Positions 17,510 to 27,087 of a stretch of 64,000 nt of DNA are shown one piece after another. This DNA is from Salinigranum rubrum. GTDB taxonomy: Archaea > Halobacteriota > Halobacteria > Halobacteriales > Haloferacaceae. Position 1 is the first letter of the stretch. Each line of letters opens with the position of its first letter. The stretch covers positions 248,001-312,000 of the forward strand of contig NZ_CP026309.1 of the NCBI RefSeq assembly GCF_002906575.1, given 5' to 3'. The notes below the pieces were generated by a model. It did no database searches, had not been told where the DNA came from, and saw only the letters and a list, made by a program, of their open reading frames with translations. Both the position numbers and the translations under genes were made by a program.

Positions 17510-18309
17510 CGTGTCGCTCGACGGTGCTGTGACTAACAAGTGTTTCGGTGCCGTTACTTCTGGGTTCACGCGTGCGTCCTCCGCCGCCGCGGGACGACTG
17601 AATTCACTATCGTCGAACAACCATCCGACTAACCTGCATCCCGTCCGAGGTCCGTGAACGTGCTTTCGGACTACGGACGAACAGCGGGGTCGAACCGCCC
17701 GCCCGTCGTCCGCCGAACTCCCTTCGAGTCGTCCTCTTCTCCGTTGCTCGGGCGGTTGCTGCCCCGGGTGACGGACGACGGAGACGGGTGATCACGTCGC
17801 CACCGTCCCCCCGGACGCCGTCCGAGTCGGGCGCGACCGACTGATTCTGTTACATCGATATGGGTGTAACACTACCGCCGTTCGAGATGGACACGGGTTC
17901 AGACATACACGAAGCGAGATAGGTTATCTGGAAAGCATATTCCATATGGGTGAACAGAGGTGAACGACACGTCCGGCCCGTCGTTCCGCCTCTCCGGGTC
18001 GTTCGGAGCGGTTCGTCCGCCCCCGCGGTAACGTGTTCTTCGCGCGTGTGCCGGCGCGACGGACGGACCCGTATCTCACGATGTGGAACGCGATTCGAAT
18101 GACGGCCGCGCCGGATGTACGTAGTATATTTCCACTAGTTGGCCAGTGTTACGAATGATCTCGTCTTTTTATGCTCTGTTTTCACCTGCTCGTCGATATT
18201 AATCCGTGCTCATCGGCTAACTGTGCCGACCAGTGGGTTCAGCTATTTGGAACGATTCGTGTGAACACGGTTCAACAAGGTGGAACGCTGTTCGGACGGC
18301 TCTCCCGAC
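17510..18309. promoter_or_regulatory. 800-base gene-free, repeat-rich region upstream of xacF
   Basis: No convincing coding sequence. The part from 17840 on is AT-richer and carries several operator-like elements: TGTTACA/TGTAACA inverted arms at 17848-17854 and 17865-17871; TGGAA/TTCCA arms within 17929-17944 overlapping the palindrome CCATATGG; two GGTGAAC direct repeats at 17949-17955 and 17959-17965, one helical turn apart; and TGAACACGGTTCA at 18262-18274. A TATA-like box for xacF lies at 17533-17540. XacR, encoded at the far end, is the obvious candidate ligand. Confidence 0.55.
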
Positions 18310-19074
18310 TCAGGAGTACGTGACGTTGAGTTCGATGACGTTGACGGCTTCGAGCACCTTGTTCGGGAGTTCCTCGCGGAATCGTGTCCCCCTGATGCGG
18401 TTCGAGGGTCCCGAGACGCTCACCGCGCCCAGCACCCGGTCGTCGTTGCTCAGAATCGGCGCTGCGACACACCGGAGCCCCTTGATTCGTTCCTCGTCGT
18501 CGAGCGCGTACCGGGAGTCGCGGACGTCCTCGAGCGCCTCGTACAGTTCCTCGCGCGAACTCACCGTCTTGGGCGTCGTCTGTTCGAGCCCGTGGCGGTC
18601 GATGATCTCGTCGACCCGCTCGCGTGGCATGAACGCCAGGATGGCCTTGCCGAGCGCCGTGCTGTGCAGCGAGACGCGCGTTCCGACGTGCGCCTCCACC
18701 TGCACCGCGTTCTCGCCACGGACCCGCTGGAGATACGTCCCGCGGCCGTGTTCTTCGATCAGGAGGTTGGCGAGTTCGCCCGTCTCCGCCGCGAGGCGGT
18801 CGATCTCCGGTTTGGCGATCTCGAAGATCTGGCGGCGATTTCGTGCGTACGCTCCGAGTTCGAGGAACCGAATGCCGACCTGATAGACGCCGTCCTCCTT
18901 GACGATGTACTCCTCCTGTTCGAGCGTGCTGAGGTAGTTGTGCACCGTGCTCTTCGGCGTGTCCAGGTGCGCCGCCAGTTCCGACACCCCCGCGCCGTCG
19001 AGTTCACGGAGGGCTTCGACGATTGCGAACGTGTTCACGATCGACTGGACCGGGTTCTTCGCCTGGTGGCTCAT
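18310..19074 (-). CDS. xacR: IclR-family regulator of pentose catabolism (XacR-like)
   Basis: 254-residue transcription regulator. The N-terminal winged helix-turn-helix (about 10-70: QSIVNTFAIVEALRELDGAG, then VSELAAHLDTPKSTVHNYLS) is followed by an IclR effector domain (about 85-250) that binds a small ligand. The ATG at 19074 lies about 28 bases after a TATA box at 19098-19106 (minus strand). Haloferax XacR is an IclR protein that activates the xac genes, and it is encoded between the same neighbours. The gene is divergent from xacE, whose promoter shares the gap. Confidence 0.9.
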   Translation of the reverse strand: MSHQAKNPVQSIVNTFAIVEALRELDGAGVSELAAHLDTPKSTVHNYLSTLEQEEYIVKEDGVYQVGIRFLELGAYARNRRQIFEIAKPEIDRLAAETGELANLLIEEHGRGTYLQRVRGENAVQVEAHVGTRVSLHSTALGKAILAFMPRERVDEIIDRHGLEQTTPKTVSSREELYEALEDVRDSRYALDDEERIKGLRCVAAPILSNDDRVLGAVSVSGPSNRIRGTRFREELPNKVLEAVNVIELNVTYS

Positions 19075-19097
19075 GCGCGCACGTTTGAGGTCATCTA

Positions 19098-19209
19098 TGA
19101 TAAACGTTGATTCCACGTTGTGGGACACCCCACGAGCACAGCGTGGTTCTCCACGGTCGTGACAGTGTCCGCGACCGCCCCTCGCCCCGGTGTGCACGAG
19201 GATTTATAA
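19098..19209. promoter_or_regulatory. Divergent promoter region xacR / xacE
   Basis: A minus-strand TATA box (gtttatca, 19098-19106) serves xacR and a plus-strand TTTATAA at 19203-19209 lies 27-33 bases before the xacE ATG at 19236. Between them, inverted AACGT/ACGTT arms seven bases apart, overlapping the xacR TATA box, form a possible operator for autoregulation. Confidence 0.55.
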
Positions 19210-19235
19210 CAAATACCCGAAAACATGGGGGTCGA

Positions 19236-20105
19236 ATGCAATACAATCAGCTAGAGGCGGCGGGTGAGCGCCGCCTGTGTGTCAGCGACGGAACCACGAC
19301 GTACGACCTGACGAGCGCCGACGACAGTCTCCGGAGTTTCGGCGACCTGGCGCGGGCGGCGGGCCTCACTCGCTCGACCGTCGACGACCTCGCCGACGCG
19401 CTCATCGAGGACGCCGACACGCTCTCGCTGGAGGAGGTCGACCGGGACGTGACCGTTCCGGTCGACGCGGCGGAGGTCTGGGCGGCCGGCGTCACGTATC
19501 GAATCAGCGAGGAGGCCCGCGAGGAGGAGAGTTCGAAGCCGGACATCTACCTCGACGTGTACGACGCCGACCGGCCGGAGATATTCTTCAAAGCCACCCC
19601 CTCCCGAACGGTCGGACCCGGCGAAGCCGTCGGCATCCGAGCGGACTCGGAGTGGGACACGCCCGAACCGGAACTCGGCGTCGTCCTCTACCGCGGGGAA
19701 CCTGTCGGCTACACCATCGGCAACGACGTCAGTAGTCGCTCCATCGAGGGACGGAACCCGCTGTACCTCCCGCAGGCGAAGGTGTACGACCGCTGCTGTG
19801 CGCTCGGTCCCTGCGTCGTCTCCAGCCAGAGCATCGACGACCCCCACGACCTCGACATGGAGATGACCATCCACCGGGAGGGAGAGGTGGTGTACACCGG
19901 CGAGACGAACACCGGCGAGATGGTCCGTAGCTGTGAGGAACTCGTCTCGTACTTCACGCGCCACAACGCGGTCCCCGAACTCGCCGTCGTCCTCACCGGC
20001 ACGTCGCTGGTTCCCGACAGCCCCTTCGACCTACAGGTCGACGACCGCGTCGAGATCTCCATCGAGGACATCGGCACGCTCGCCAACCCCGTCACGCAGG
20101 TATGA
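19236..20105 (+). CDS. xacE: 2-keto-3-deoxy-pentonate dehydratase, FAH family (XacE-like)
   Basis: 289-residue fumarylacetoacetate hydrolase-fold protein. It has the fold's metal-site region [15 protein letters not shown] (two acidic ligands) and the downstream [15 protein letters not shown]. In the Haloferax pathway this enzyme converts 2-keto-3-deoxy-xylonate or -arabinonate to 2-oxoglutarate semialdehyde. The ATG at 19236 follows a strong TATA box; upstream in-frame codons are excluded by it. The stop overlaps the start of xacA by four bases (ATGA), as expected for the conserved xacE-xacA pair. A diketo-acid hydrolase of an L-fucose/L-rhamnose-type pathway is the main alternative. Confidence 0.87.
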   Translation: MQYNQLEAAGERRLCVSDGTTTYDLTSADDSLRSFGDLARAAGLTRSTVDDLADALIEDADTLSLEEVDRDVTVPVDAAEVWAAGVTYRISEEAREEESSKPDIYLDVYDADRPEIFFKATPSRTVGPGEAVGIRADSEWDTPEPELGVVLYRGEPVGYTIGNDVSSRSIEGRNPLYLPQAKVYDRCCALGPCVVSSQSIDDPHDLDMEMTIHREGEVVYTGETNTGEMVRSCEELVSYFTRHNAVPELAVVLTGTSLVPDSPFDLQVDDRVEISIEDIGTLANPVTQV

Positions 20106-21220
20106 GTCCGTCCATCCCTGAGGCTCTCGACGATTTCACGCGGCGCGACTGGCAGGCGGAGACCGCCGGCGGGGTCGTCAGGTTCGCGATGGTCGGCCTC
20201 GGCTGGTGGACGCGGGCGGAGGCGATTCCGGCCGTCGTCGACGCGGACTTCTGTGAGACGACCGTCGTCGTCAGCGGGTCGCTCGAGAAGGCCGAACGGG
20301 CGACCGACCTCGCCGACACCATCTCTCACGGCATCACGTACGACCAGTTTCACGATGGCGTCGCCGCCGACGCTTACGACGCGGTGTACGTCGCCACGCC
20401 CAACGCGCTGCACCTCCCGTTCGTCGAGACGGCGGCCGAACTCGGCAAGGCGGTGCTCTGTGAGAAGCCGATGGAGTCGACGGTCGACCGGGCCAGAGAG
20501 GTCCAGGAGGTCTGTGAGGGACACGACGTCCCGCTGATGGTCGCCTACCGCATGCAGACCGAACCGGCGGTCCGTCGCGCCAGGGAACTCGTCGAAGGGG
20601 GCGCCATCGGCGACCCGGTGCTCGTCCACGGGAGCATGTCACAGCGACTGCTCGCGGAGGTCGTCCCCGACCCCGACCAGTGGCGACTCGACCCCGACAT
20701 CTCCGGCGGCGCGACCGTCATGGACATCGGCCTCTACCCGCTGAACACCGCCCGGTTCGTCCTCGACGCCGACCCGGTCCGGGTCCGGGCGCGTACGACG
20801 GTCGAAGACGACGCCTTCGCCGCCGTCGGCGACGAGCACGTGAGCTTCGGTCTCGACTTCGCCGACGGCACGCTCGCGACCTGTACCGCCAGCCAGTCGG
20901 CGTACCAGTCGAGCCATCTCCGGGTGACGGGAACCGAGGGCGAAATCGAAATCGACCCCGCGTTTTACAACCGGCAGGACCGCGGCTTTCGGCTGTCGTG
21001 GGGGGGTCAGACCGTCGCCCTCGACTTCGACCAGGTGAACCAGATGACCGAGGAGTTCGACTACTTCGCCCACTGCCTGCTGACCGACTCTCACCCTCAC
21101 CCGGACGGCGACCACGCGCTCGTCGACATGCAGGTCATGGACGCCATCTACACCGCCGCCGACCGCGGTCGCGACGTCGTCCTCGCCGAGGAGTTCGACG
21201 GCTACGACGCGCTCGACTGA
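20102..21220 (+). CDS. xacA: D-xylose 1-dehydrogenase, Gfo/Idh/MocA family (XacA-like)
   Basis: 372-residue NADP-dependent dehydrogenase that oxidises D-xylose to xylonolactone. The Rossmann start is [20 protein letters not shown], with the family EKP motif in [10 protein letters not shown] and the C-terminal dehydrogenase domain ending in [19 protein letters not shown]. Several segments ([58 protein letters not shown]) are very close to those of Haloferax XacA as I know it. Translationally coupled to xacE. This is the best single marker that the cluster handles xylose. Confidence 0.92.
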   Translation: MSPSIPEALDDFTRRDWQAETAGGVVRFAMVGLGWWTRAEAIPAVVDADFCETTVVVSGSLEKAERATDLADTISHGITYDQFHDGVAADAYDAVYVATPNALHLPFVETAAELGKAVLCEKPMESTVDRAREVQEVCEGHDVPLMVAYRMQTEPAVRRARELVEGGAIGDPVLVHGSMSQRLLAEVVPDPDQWRLDPDISGGATVMDIGLYPLNTARFVLDADPVRVRARTTVEDDAFAAVGDEHVSFGLDFADGTLATCTASQSAYQSSHLRVTGTEGEIEIDPAFYNRQDRGFRLSWGGQTVALDFDQVNQMTEEFDYFAHCLLTDSHPHPDGDHALVDMQVMDAIYTAADRGRDVVLAEEFDGYDALD

Positions 21221-21540
21221 ACTGACGCCGACGGCCGCGCGGCACCCGCCCTGTGGCTGGGTCTCTTCGATACGACTCCGCGTCTCGGTCGAGAGAACCC
21301 GTGTATCCGACGGGAAGCGTTCGGGGACTCCAGCGACGGAGCGGGTCGAACGCTCCCCGCGATACGTCCCATGGACGGGCTGGCTGTGGCAGTAGCCGTG
21401 ACCGTGAGGACGGCGGTCGCAGGGTGATGGTTGATCGTCCTCACACGACAGTTGGGTTACGATTCGATTCGAGTGGCCGATCCGCGGCCGTTCGCCACAA
21501 AACGGCGCTCTATAATGAACGTTTTGGTGCGATCGGTCCG

Positions 21541-21621
21541 GACGCCGCGCTCGACGTCATGCGGGTCCTCGACGCGATTTACGAGAGTGCCGACCGGGGA
21601 GAACCCGTCGCGCTCAACTGA
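21541..21621 (+). pseudogene. C-terminal remnant of a second Gfo/Idh/MocA dehydrogenase
   Basis: A short stretch ending in ALDVMRVLDAIYESADRGEP-VALN and a stop resembles the C-terminal helix of Gfo/Idh/MocA enzymes (compare [18 protein letters not shown] at the end of xacA just upstream). No N-terminal Rossmann fold precedes it; the 320 bases before it are not recognisable as coding. It is most simply a decayed duplicate or a deleted gene lying between xacA and xacC. The match is short, so the call is tentative. Confidence 0.4.
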
Positions 21622-21640
21622 GTTTCAGCGGCCGAGGGGC

Positions 21641-22498
21641 TCAGAAGTCGACCGCTGACCGGCACTCGGGCCGTCCGGCGACGTCCGGGTCGAGACGGAA
21701 CAGCGCGCCCGCACCGGTCCCTTCTTCGGGTCGTGCCGACCCCCCGCCGGTCGTGACGTAGAGCCGTCCGAGGCCGGGACCGCCGAAGGCGACGCTCGTC
21801 ACCTTCTCGGCGGGGAGGTCGACACGGTCGACCTCGGTTCCGCTCGCGTCGTACCGGACGACACACCCGCCCTTCCACCGCGCGGACCACACCCCTCCCG
21901 CCGCGTCGACGGTCATCCCGTCGGGTAGGCCCGGCGTATCGGACGTCGTGACGAACCGCTCGCGGGCCGACAGTTCCCCCGTTCGTTCGTCGTACGCGTA
22001 GCGATAGATGGTGTCGGCCTCGGTCTCGGTGAAGTAACACGACTCGTAGTTTCGGGTGAACCCCATCCCGTTGGGGATGCCCACCCCGTCGGCGACGAGC
22101 GTCGTCGCCCCGTCGGTGTCGAGGTGGTGGAGACGGCCGCCGCGCGCGTCGGTCGGCATCGTCCCGCAGAACACTCTTCCCGCCGGGTCCGCGATGACGT
22201 CGTTGAACCGCGACTCCTCGTCCTGTTCGACGACCTGTTCGACGGTAACCAGTTCGCCGTCGACGAGGTGGCCGACGCGGCCACGGTCCATGAACAGCAA
22301 CAGCGACCCGTCCCGCTGGACGGTGACCCCGGAGACGACTCGCGTCTCGAAGGCGACGTCGTGCGTGCCGGTCGCCGGGTCGAACCGGTGGAGTCGTCCG
22401 GCGTCGATGTCTACCCAGTACAGTCGGTCCTCCCCGGTGTGCCAGACCGGTCCCTCCCCGAGGTCACACGTGCAGTCGACGACGCGTTCGACGGACAT
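21641..22498 (-). CDS. xacC: Pentonolactonase, SMP-30/gluconolactonase family (XacC-like)
   Basis: 285-residue six-bladed propeller hydrolase that opens xylono- or arabinono-lactone to the free acid. Family marks: CDLGEGPVWH with the metal glutamate near the N-terminus, DVIADPAGRVFCGTM in the middle, GIPNGMGFT with the metal asparagine, and LPDGMTVDAAGGVW with the catalytic aspartate. The ATG at 22498 lies about 28 bases after a minus-strand cctatttgag box (22521-22530). Convergent with the remnant and divergent from xacB. Confidence 0.88.
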   Translation of the reverse strand: MSVERVVDCTCDLGEGPVWHTGEDRLYWVDIDAGRLHRFDPATGTHDVAFETRVVSGVTVQRDGSLLLFMDRGRVGHLVDGELVTVEQVVEQDEESRFNDVIADPAGRVFCGTMPTDARGGRLHHLDTDGATTLVADGVGIPNGMGFTRNYESCYFTETEADTIYRYAYDERTGELSARERFVTTSDTPGLPDGMTVDAAGGVWSARWKGGCVVRYDASGTEVDRVDLPAEKVTSVAFGGPGLGRLYVTTGGGSARPEEGTGAGALFRLDPDVAGRPECRSAVDF

Positions 22499-22847
22499 GC
22501 CCCTTCGTTTCCGGTCGACCCTCAAATAGGGTCGTGTTACCCGCGTTCTCACGCGCCGACTGCCGCGAGACGGGGCGGTGGCGCGCGGCCGGCGCGGCCG
22601 CCGTGTCGTTCCCGCGAACCGCGCGAACCGGCGGTTCCGCCGGAAGCCGGTGCTGCGCACCGGCGACGGACGCGAGCGGGACGCAGCGAGACCTGCGGCC
22701 TCGTTCAGCCGCGAATGCTCGTGTTTCGTCCACGGTGCCGTCGTGTCGCCGTTCGGTTCGACCGTCGGTTGGTTCGGACCTGGCTCGGTCGTCGATCCGG
22801 GCCCAGGGGAACTGTACGCTTATTACGGTGGCATCTCACCTCCCCGT
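22499..22847. promoter_or_regulatory. Divergent xacC / xacB promoter region with two GC hairpins
   Basis: This 349-base gap holds no gene. TATA-like boxes sit at 22521-22530 (minus, xacC) and 22819-22826 (plus, CTTATTAC, xacB). Between them are two perfect inverted repeats next to each other: CCGGCGG/CCGCCGG at 22628-22643 and GCCGGTGC/GCACCGGC at 22646-22664 with a three-base loop. Their role is unknown. Confidence 0.5.
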
Positions 22848-23612
22848 ATGGCTCGCGTAGCAGTCACTGGAGCGGCCGGTAACGTCGGCCGGGAGACGGT
22901 CGACGCGCTCTCGAACGACCACGACGTCACGCCCATCACACATCGAGAGCGAGAAGGCCTCGACAGCGTCATTCTGGACGTTCGCGACGGAGAGGAACTG
23001 ACCGCGGCGTTCGAAGGTCACGACGTCGTCGTCCACCTCGCGGCGAACCCCGACCCCGGCGCGGGGTGGCAGAGCGTCTACGAGGTCAACATCGGCGGGA
23101 CGTACAACGTCTACGAGGCGGCACTCTCGGCAGGAGTCGACCGCGTCGTCTTCGCGAGCACGAACCACGTCCACCAGATGTACAACATCGCCGACCCGGC
23201 CCGCCCGGAGACTCTGGCGGCCGACGCCCGGACGGTCCGTCCGTCGGAGCCCCCGCGCCCGGACTCGTACTACGGCGTCAGCAAGGTGTTCGGCGAGGCG
23301 CTCGGCAGTTACTACGCCGACCGGTACGGCATCGAAGTGGTCAACGTCCGTATCGGCTGGCTCCTCTCTCCCGAGGAGGTCCGCGAGAAGGACGACGAAG
23401 AGCCAGCGGTTGCGCGGTACGTCCGCGCGATGTGGCTCAGTCCACGCGACTGCCGGCAGGGGATGCGACGGGCCGTCGAGGCGGCCCTCCCGCAGTCGCC
23501 GCTCGCGGTCAACCTCCTCTCGGCCAACGACGACCGCTACCTCCCGCTCACCGAGGCGATGCGGGCGCTCGGCTACCGCCCACGGGACAACTCCGGTACG
23601 GTCGTCGACTGA
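22848..23612 (+). CDS. xacB: L-arabinose 1-dehydrogenase-like extended SDR (XacB-like)
   Basis: 254-residue NAD(P)-dependent epimerase/dehydratase-type extended SDR. The N-terminal cofactor motif is VAVTGAAGNVG and the active-site pair lies in SYYGVSKVFGE. Haloferax uses an extended SDR as its L-arabinose dehydrogenase, encoded near the lactonase, and this gene holds the matching place beside xacC. Related families in the same fold are uronate dehydrogenase and the archaeal NAD-dependent glucose-6-phosphate dehydrogenase Azf, so substrate assignment rests on context. The ATG follows a TATA-like box at 22819-22826. A paralogue of the same superfamily is at 39181. Confidence 0.78.
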   Translation: MARVAVTGAAGNVGRETVDALSNDHDVTPITHREREGLDSVILDVRDGEELTAAFEGHDVVVHLAANPDPGAGWQSVYEVNIGGTYNVYEAALSAGVDRVVFASTNHVHQMYNIADPARPETLAADARTVRPSEPPRPDSYYGVSKVFGEALGSYYADRYGIEVVNVRIGWLLSPEEVREKDDEEPAVARYVRAMWLSPRDCRQGMRRAVEAALPQSPLAVNLLSANDDRYLPLTEAMRALGYRPRDNSGTVVD

Positions 23613-23700
23613 GTCGACACGGTCATCGACCGAACCGACACGTCGTCATCTGGGGCCCCCACGACGTGCGCTCTCTTTTCTTGGCCGGCTGACAACCACA

Positions 23701-23710
23701 AAATATAAAC
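23701..23710 (+). promoter_or_regulatory. TATA box of xacGHIJK
   Basis: The string aaatataaac ends 24 bases before the xacG ATG at 23735. It is the strongest A+T box in the cluster and would drive the five-gene transporter operon as a leaderless transcript. Confidence 0.6.
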
Positions 23711-23734
23711 ATGAACAATCGAGATGAGTAAAGC

Positions 23735-25138
23735 ATGCGTGAGCATGACAGTCCTACCGACAGTGTCGACCGACGGAACTACCTGCAAGCGCTGGTGGCT
23801 GGCGCGGCCGTCGGGCTAGCGGGGTGTGCTGGTGGCTCGGGTGGTGACGGTGAGTCGGGCGGCGGCGGCGGTTCGGACTCGGGTGGCAGTGGTGGGTCGG
23901 GCGGGAGCGGCGAGTCGAGCGGCGGCGAAAGCACCAGCAGCGGTGGTTCCGGCGGACAGTGGGACTCCTCGCTCGAAGTACTGCACGGCTGGGCCGGCGG
24001 CGACGGCGAGGCGGCGATCACCGCGCTGATCGAGACGTTCCAGGAGCAGTACCCCGAGATGGAGACGAACTTCCAGGCGGTCGGGGCGAGCGCGAACGTC
24101 AACCTCAACGCGACGATTCTCCGCCGACTCTCGAACAACAACCCGATGAGTTCGTTCGCCAACTGGCCGGGGAATAACCTCGCGCGGTACGAGGGCGCGC
24201 TGATGGATCTGGAGGCGGACGTCTGGGACGCCGCCGGGTACAAGGACGTCATGCAGAGCCGGGCGATGGAGCTCTGCCAGTTCAACGACAAGATGCCGGC
24301 CGTCCCGCTCGGCTCCCACCGGATGAACAACCTCTTCTACAACACCGCTGTCTTCGAGGAGGCCGGTATCGACGCGTCGAGCCTCGACAGCGTCGACGCG
24401 CTGTTGGACGCTCTCGAGACGATCAACCAGGAGACTGACGTCACGCCGATGGCGCAGGCGATGGTCGCGCCGTGGACGAACCTCCAGCTGTGGGCGCAGA
24501 TCATCACGAGCCAGAGCGGTGTCGAGGCGTACACGAACTTCATCGAGGGGAGCCCCGACCGAGCGGCGGTGGTCGAGGCGCTCGAAGCGCTGAAGACGAT
24601 AAACGAGAACTACATTACCGCCGACGCCTCCTCGATCAGTTTCACCACGGCCGGGCAGAAGGTCATCAGCGGGGAGGCCGCGACGATTCACCAGGGCAAC
24701 TGGGTGTACGGGATGTTCCGCGCGGACGACAGTTTCAACTACCAAGAACAGTGGGACTGGATTCCGTTCCCCGGGACGGAGGGCATCTACTTCTACCACG
24801 TCGACGCTATCGTCGCGCCCGCGAACAACCCCAGCCGAGAGGAGACCATCGCCTGGCAGAAGTTCGTCGGGACGAAGGAGGCACAGATTGCCTTCAACAA
24901 CCCGAAGGGCTCGGTCCCGCTCCGGACCGACATCGACCCGAGCGAACTGACCGACTTCCTGGCGATGACCTACGAGGACCTCACGAGCTCCGACGCGTAC
25001 CCGCCGACAATCGCGCACGGTCTCGCGGTCACCCCCGAGACGATGGGCGACTGCAAGACGGCGTTCGCGGAGAACTTCATGGGGCCGTTCGAGGTCGAGG
25101 CGTGTGCCGACGCGCTGATCGGGGCGGTCTCGAACTGA
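23735..25138 (+). CDS. xacG: Pentose-binding Tat lipoprotein of CUT1 ABC transporter (XacG-like)
   Basis: 467-residue extracellular solute-binding protein (SBP_bac_1 type). The N-terminus carries a twin-arginine motif and lipobox, DRRNYLQALVAGAAVGLAGC, then a long Gly/Ser/Glu linker before the mature domain (from about residue 70). First gene of a five-gene operon in the order binding protein, two permeases, two ATPases, which is exactly that of the Haloferax xylose/arabinose transporter XacGHIJK. Substrate inferred from this and from the adjacent xac enzymes. Confidence 0.9.
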   Translation: MREHDSPTDSVDRRNYLQALVAGAAVGLAGCAGGSGGDGESGGGGGSDSGGSGGSGGSGESSGGESTSSGGSGGQWDSSLEVLHGWAGGDGEAAITALIETFQEQYPEMETNFQAVGASANVNLNATILRRLSNNNPMSSFANWPGNNLARYEGALMDLEADVWDAAGYKDVMQSRAMELCQFNDKMPAVPLGSHRMNNLFYNTAVFEEAGIDASSLDSVDALLDALETINQETDVTPMAQAMVAPWTNLQLWAQIITSQSGVEAYTNFIEGSPDRAAVVEALEALKTINENYITADASSISFTTAGQKVISGEAATIHQGNWVYGMFRADDSFNYQEQWDWIPFPGTEGIYFYHVDAIVAPANNPSREETIAWQKFVGTKEAQIAFNNPKGSVPLRTDIDPSELTDFLAMTYEDLTSSDAYPPTIAHGLAVTPETMGDCKTAFAENFMGPFEVEACADALIGAVSN

Positions 25139-25185
25139 GACCGGAATCTGCAGAGTCATGAATAACGAACATCACAGGTACGTCG

Positions 25186-26139
25186 ATGGCCACGCACGAT
25201 CAAACTGACCACGTGACCGAGTCGGCCGAGGAGGTGGTCGGCTGGGAGACGCGGCTCCGGTACTTCCTCAACAGCGACTTCGTCCGCTCGTCGCCGTACT
25301 GGGGGATTCCGTTCGTCCTCATGGGCATCGCCGTCTACGGCGGTATCGGCTACAACCTCGCCATCTCCTTCACCGACTACTCGGGGCTCGGAACGCCCGA
25401 CTACTCGTCGCTCGACTTCGAGATGTACACCCAGGCGCTGTCGAGCGACGCGTTCTTGGCCGCCGCACAGAACAACCTCGTCCTGCTCGTCGTCTTCACG
25501 ACGGTGTGTCTGATACTGGGGCTGTTTCTGGCCGTCCTTCTCGACCACGGCATCCGGTTCTCCGAGAAGTTCCAGACGGTGTACCTCCTGCCGATGAGCC
25601 TCTCGTTCGTCGTCACTGCGCAGTTGTGGCTCTGGATGTTCAACGTCGAGAGTGGCATCCTCAACCTCATCGTGACGACGTTCGGATTCGCCCCGGTCGA
25701 CTGGATCGGGAACCCCTCCGTTGCCCTGGCAGCGGTCATCTTCGCGCTCGTCTGGCAGTTCAGCGGCTACACGATGGTCGTCTACCTCGCCGGCCTGCAG
25801 TCGATTCCGGACGACCAGTTCGAGGCCGCACGGGTCGACGGCGCGAGCACCATCCGGACGTACCTCCGCATCATCGTTCCCCAACTGAAAGAGGCGTCGG
25901 TCAGCGCGGCGGTCGTACTGATGGTGTTCGCTTTGAAGGCGTTCACGTTCCTGTACGCGCTCGTGGGCCGGTACCGTCCCCCGAACGGGACCGACATCCT
26001 GGCGACGCTCATGGTCAGACGCGCCTTCAAGTTCGGCGAGTGGGCGTACTCGGCCGCCATCGCCACCATGCTCTTGGTCATGGCGCTCGGCGTCATCGGA
26101 CCGTACCTCTACTACCAGCACAAACAGGGGAGTCTCTAA
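25186..26139 (+). CDS. xacH: CUT1 ABC transporter permease 1 (XacH-like)
   Basis: 317-residue MalF-type permease with about six transmembrane segments. The EAA loop that contacts the ATPase is visible as DDQFEAARVDGASTIRTYLRI. Starts 47 bases after xacG and ends two bases before xacI. Works with XacI as the membrane heterodimer. Confidence 0.92.
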   Translation: MATHDQTDHVTESAEEVVGWETRLRYFLNSDFVRSSPYWGIPFVLMGIAVYGGIGYNLAISFTDYSGLGTPDYSSLDFEMYTQALSSDAFLAAAQNNLVLLVVFTTVCLILGLFLAVLLDHGIRFSEKFQTVYLLPMSLSFVVTAQLWLWMFNVESGILNLIVTTFGFAPVDWIGNPSVALAAVIFALVWQFSGYTMVVYLAGLQSIPDDQFEAARVDGASTIRTYLRIIVPQLKEASVSAAVVLMVFALKAFTFLYALVGRYRPPNGTDILATLMVRRAFKFGEWAYSAAIATMLLVMALGVIGPYLYYQHKQGSL

Positions 26140-26141
26140 CC

Positions 26142-27074
26142 ATGGCGAGTTCCTCGTCCACCCGGTCGTTCGACGTGGCGTCGCTCGTCGAGGACGTGAA
26201 CCTCCGTCGCGTCCTCCAGTACACCCTCGTCCTCCTGTTCCTCGGCTTCTTCCTCGTCCCGCTGGAGACGGGTATCATGACTGCCATCAAGACGAACGAG
26301 TCCGTCGCGCGGTCGCTCCCGTTCGCCCCGCCGGCGAGTGAGGGCTTCACGCTCGGCAACCTCCAGTTCGCGTTCGAGCGCCTCGCGGACTCGTTCGTCA
26401 ACTCGCTCATCATGGCCATCCCGGCGACGGTCGGCAGCGTCCTGCTCGGGAGCATGGCCGCGTACGGCCTCACGCTGGTCGACTGGCGCGCCCAGTTAGG
26501 GGTGCTCATGCTCTTTCTGGCCGGCATCTTCGTGCCTTACCAGGCCGTGCTGGTGCCGCTGGCCCGCTTCTGGAACAACATCTTCCCGCTCGCGCGGATG
26601 TTACAGCCGTTCGTCGCCTCGATACCGTTCCTGGAGGCGTACCACGCGAACCTCGCGCCGCTGGTGATCACCCACATCGCGTACGGCATCCCGATCTGTA
26701 CGATCCTCTTCCGGTCGTACTACCAGAGCCTCCCGAGTTCGCTCGTCGAGGCGGCCAAGATCGACGGCTCCAGCATCACGAAGATCTACCGCCGCATCGT
26801 CTTGCCCCTCTCGAAGCCGATGTTCGGCGTCGTGTTCATCTACCAGTTCACGCAGATTTACAACGAGTTCCTCTTCGCGTTCACGCTCGTGGTGGGTGCG
26901 GACGCGCCGGCCGCGCCCGTGACGCTCATCTTACCGGCCATCGGGGCGTCGACCTCCGGCATCGACTTCGGCATCCGGATGTCCGCGGCGTTCCTCGCGG
27001 CCATCCCGACGCTCATTCTCTACGTCGCGTTCGCCGAACAGTTCGCGAAGGGACTCCGCACGGAGAGCGGATAA
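26142..27074 (+). CDS. xacI: CUT1 ABC transporter permease 2 (XacI-like)
   Basis: 310-residue MalG-type permease with six predicted transmembrane helices. The EAA loop is SLVEAAKIDGSSITKIYRRI. The ATG at 26142, two bases after the xacH stop, gives the expected cytoplasmic N-terminus (MASSSSTRSFDVASL); the open frame further upstream overlaps xacH and is rejected. Partner of XacH in the pentose transporter. Confidence 0.92.
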   Translation: MASSSSTRSFDVASLVEDVNLRRVLQYTLVLLFLGFFLVPLETGIMTAIKTNESVARSLPFAPPASEGFTLGNLQFAFERLADSFVNSLIMAIPATVGSVLLGSMAAYGLTLVDWRAQLGVLMLFLAGIFVPYQAVLVPLARFWNNIFPLARMLQPFVASIPFLEAYHANLAPLVITHIAYGIPICTILFRSYYQSLPSSLVEAAKIDGSSITKIYRRIVLPLSKPMFGVVFIYQFTQIYNEFLFAFTLVVGADAPAAPVTLILPAIGASTSGIDFGIRMSAAFLAAIPTLILYVAFAEQFAKGLRTESG

Positions 27075-27087
27075 CTGGAGGACACAG

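Noticed and set aside
17607-17795. 62-codon minus-strand frame upstream of xacF
   Set aside because: Arg/Ser-rich composition, no promoter at the right distance and no family resemblance.
18134-18140. Second ACTAGTT core resembling a Bat UAS
   Set aside because: The flanking ACC and GG positions of the consensus do not match and no retinal-related gene lies downstream.
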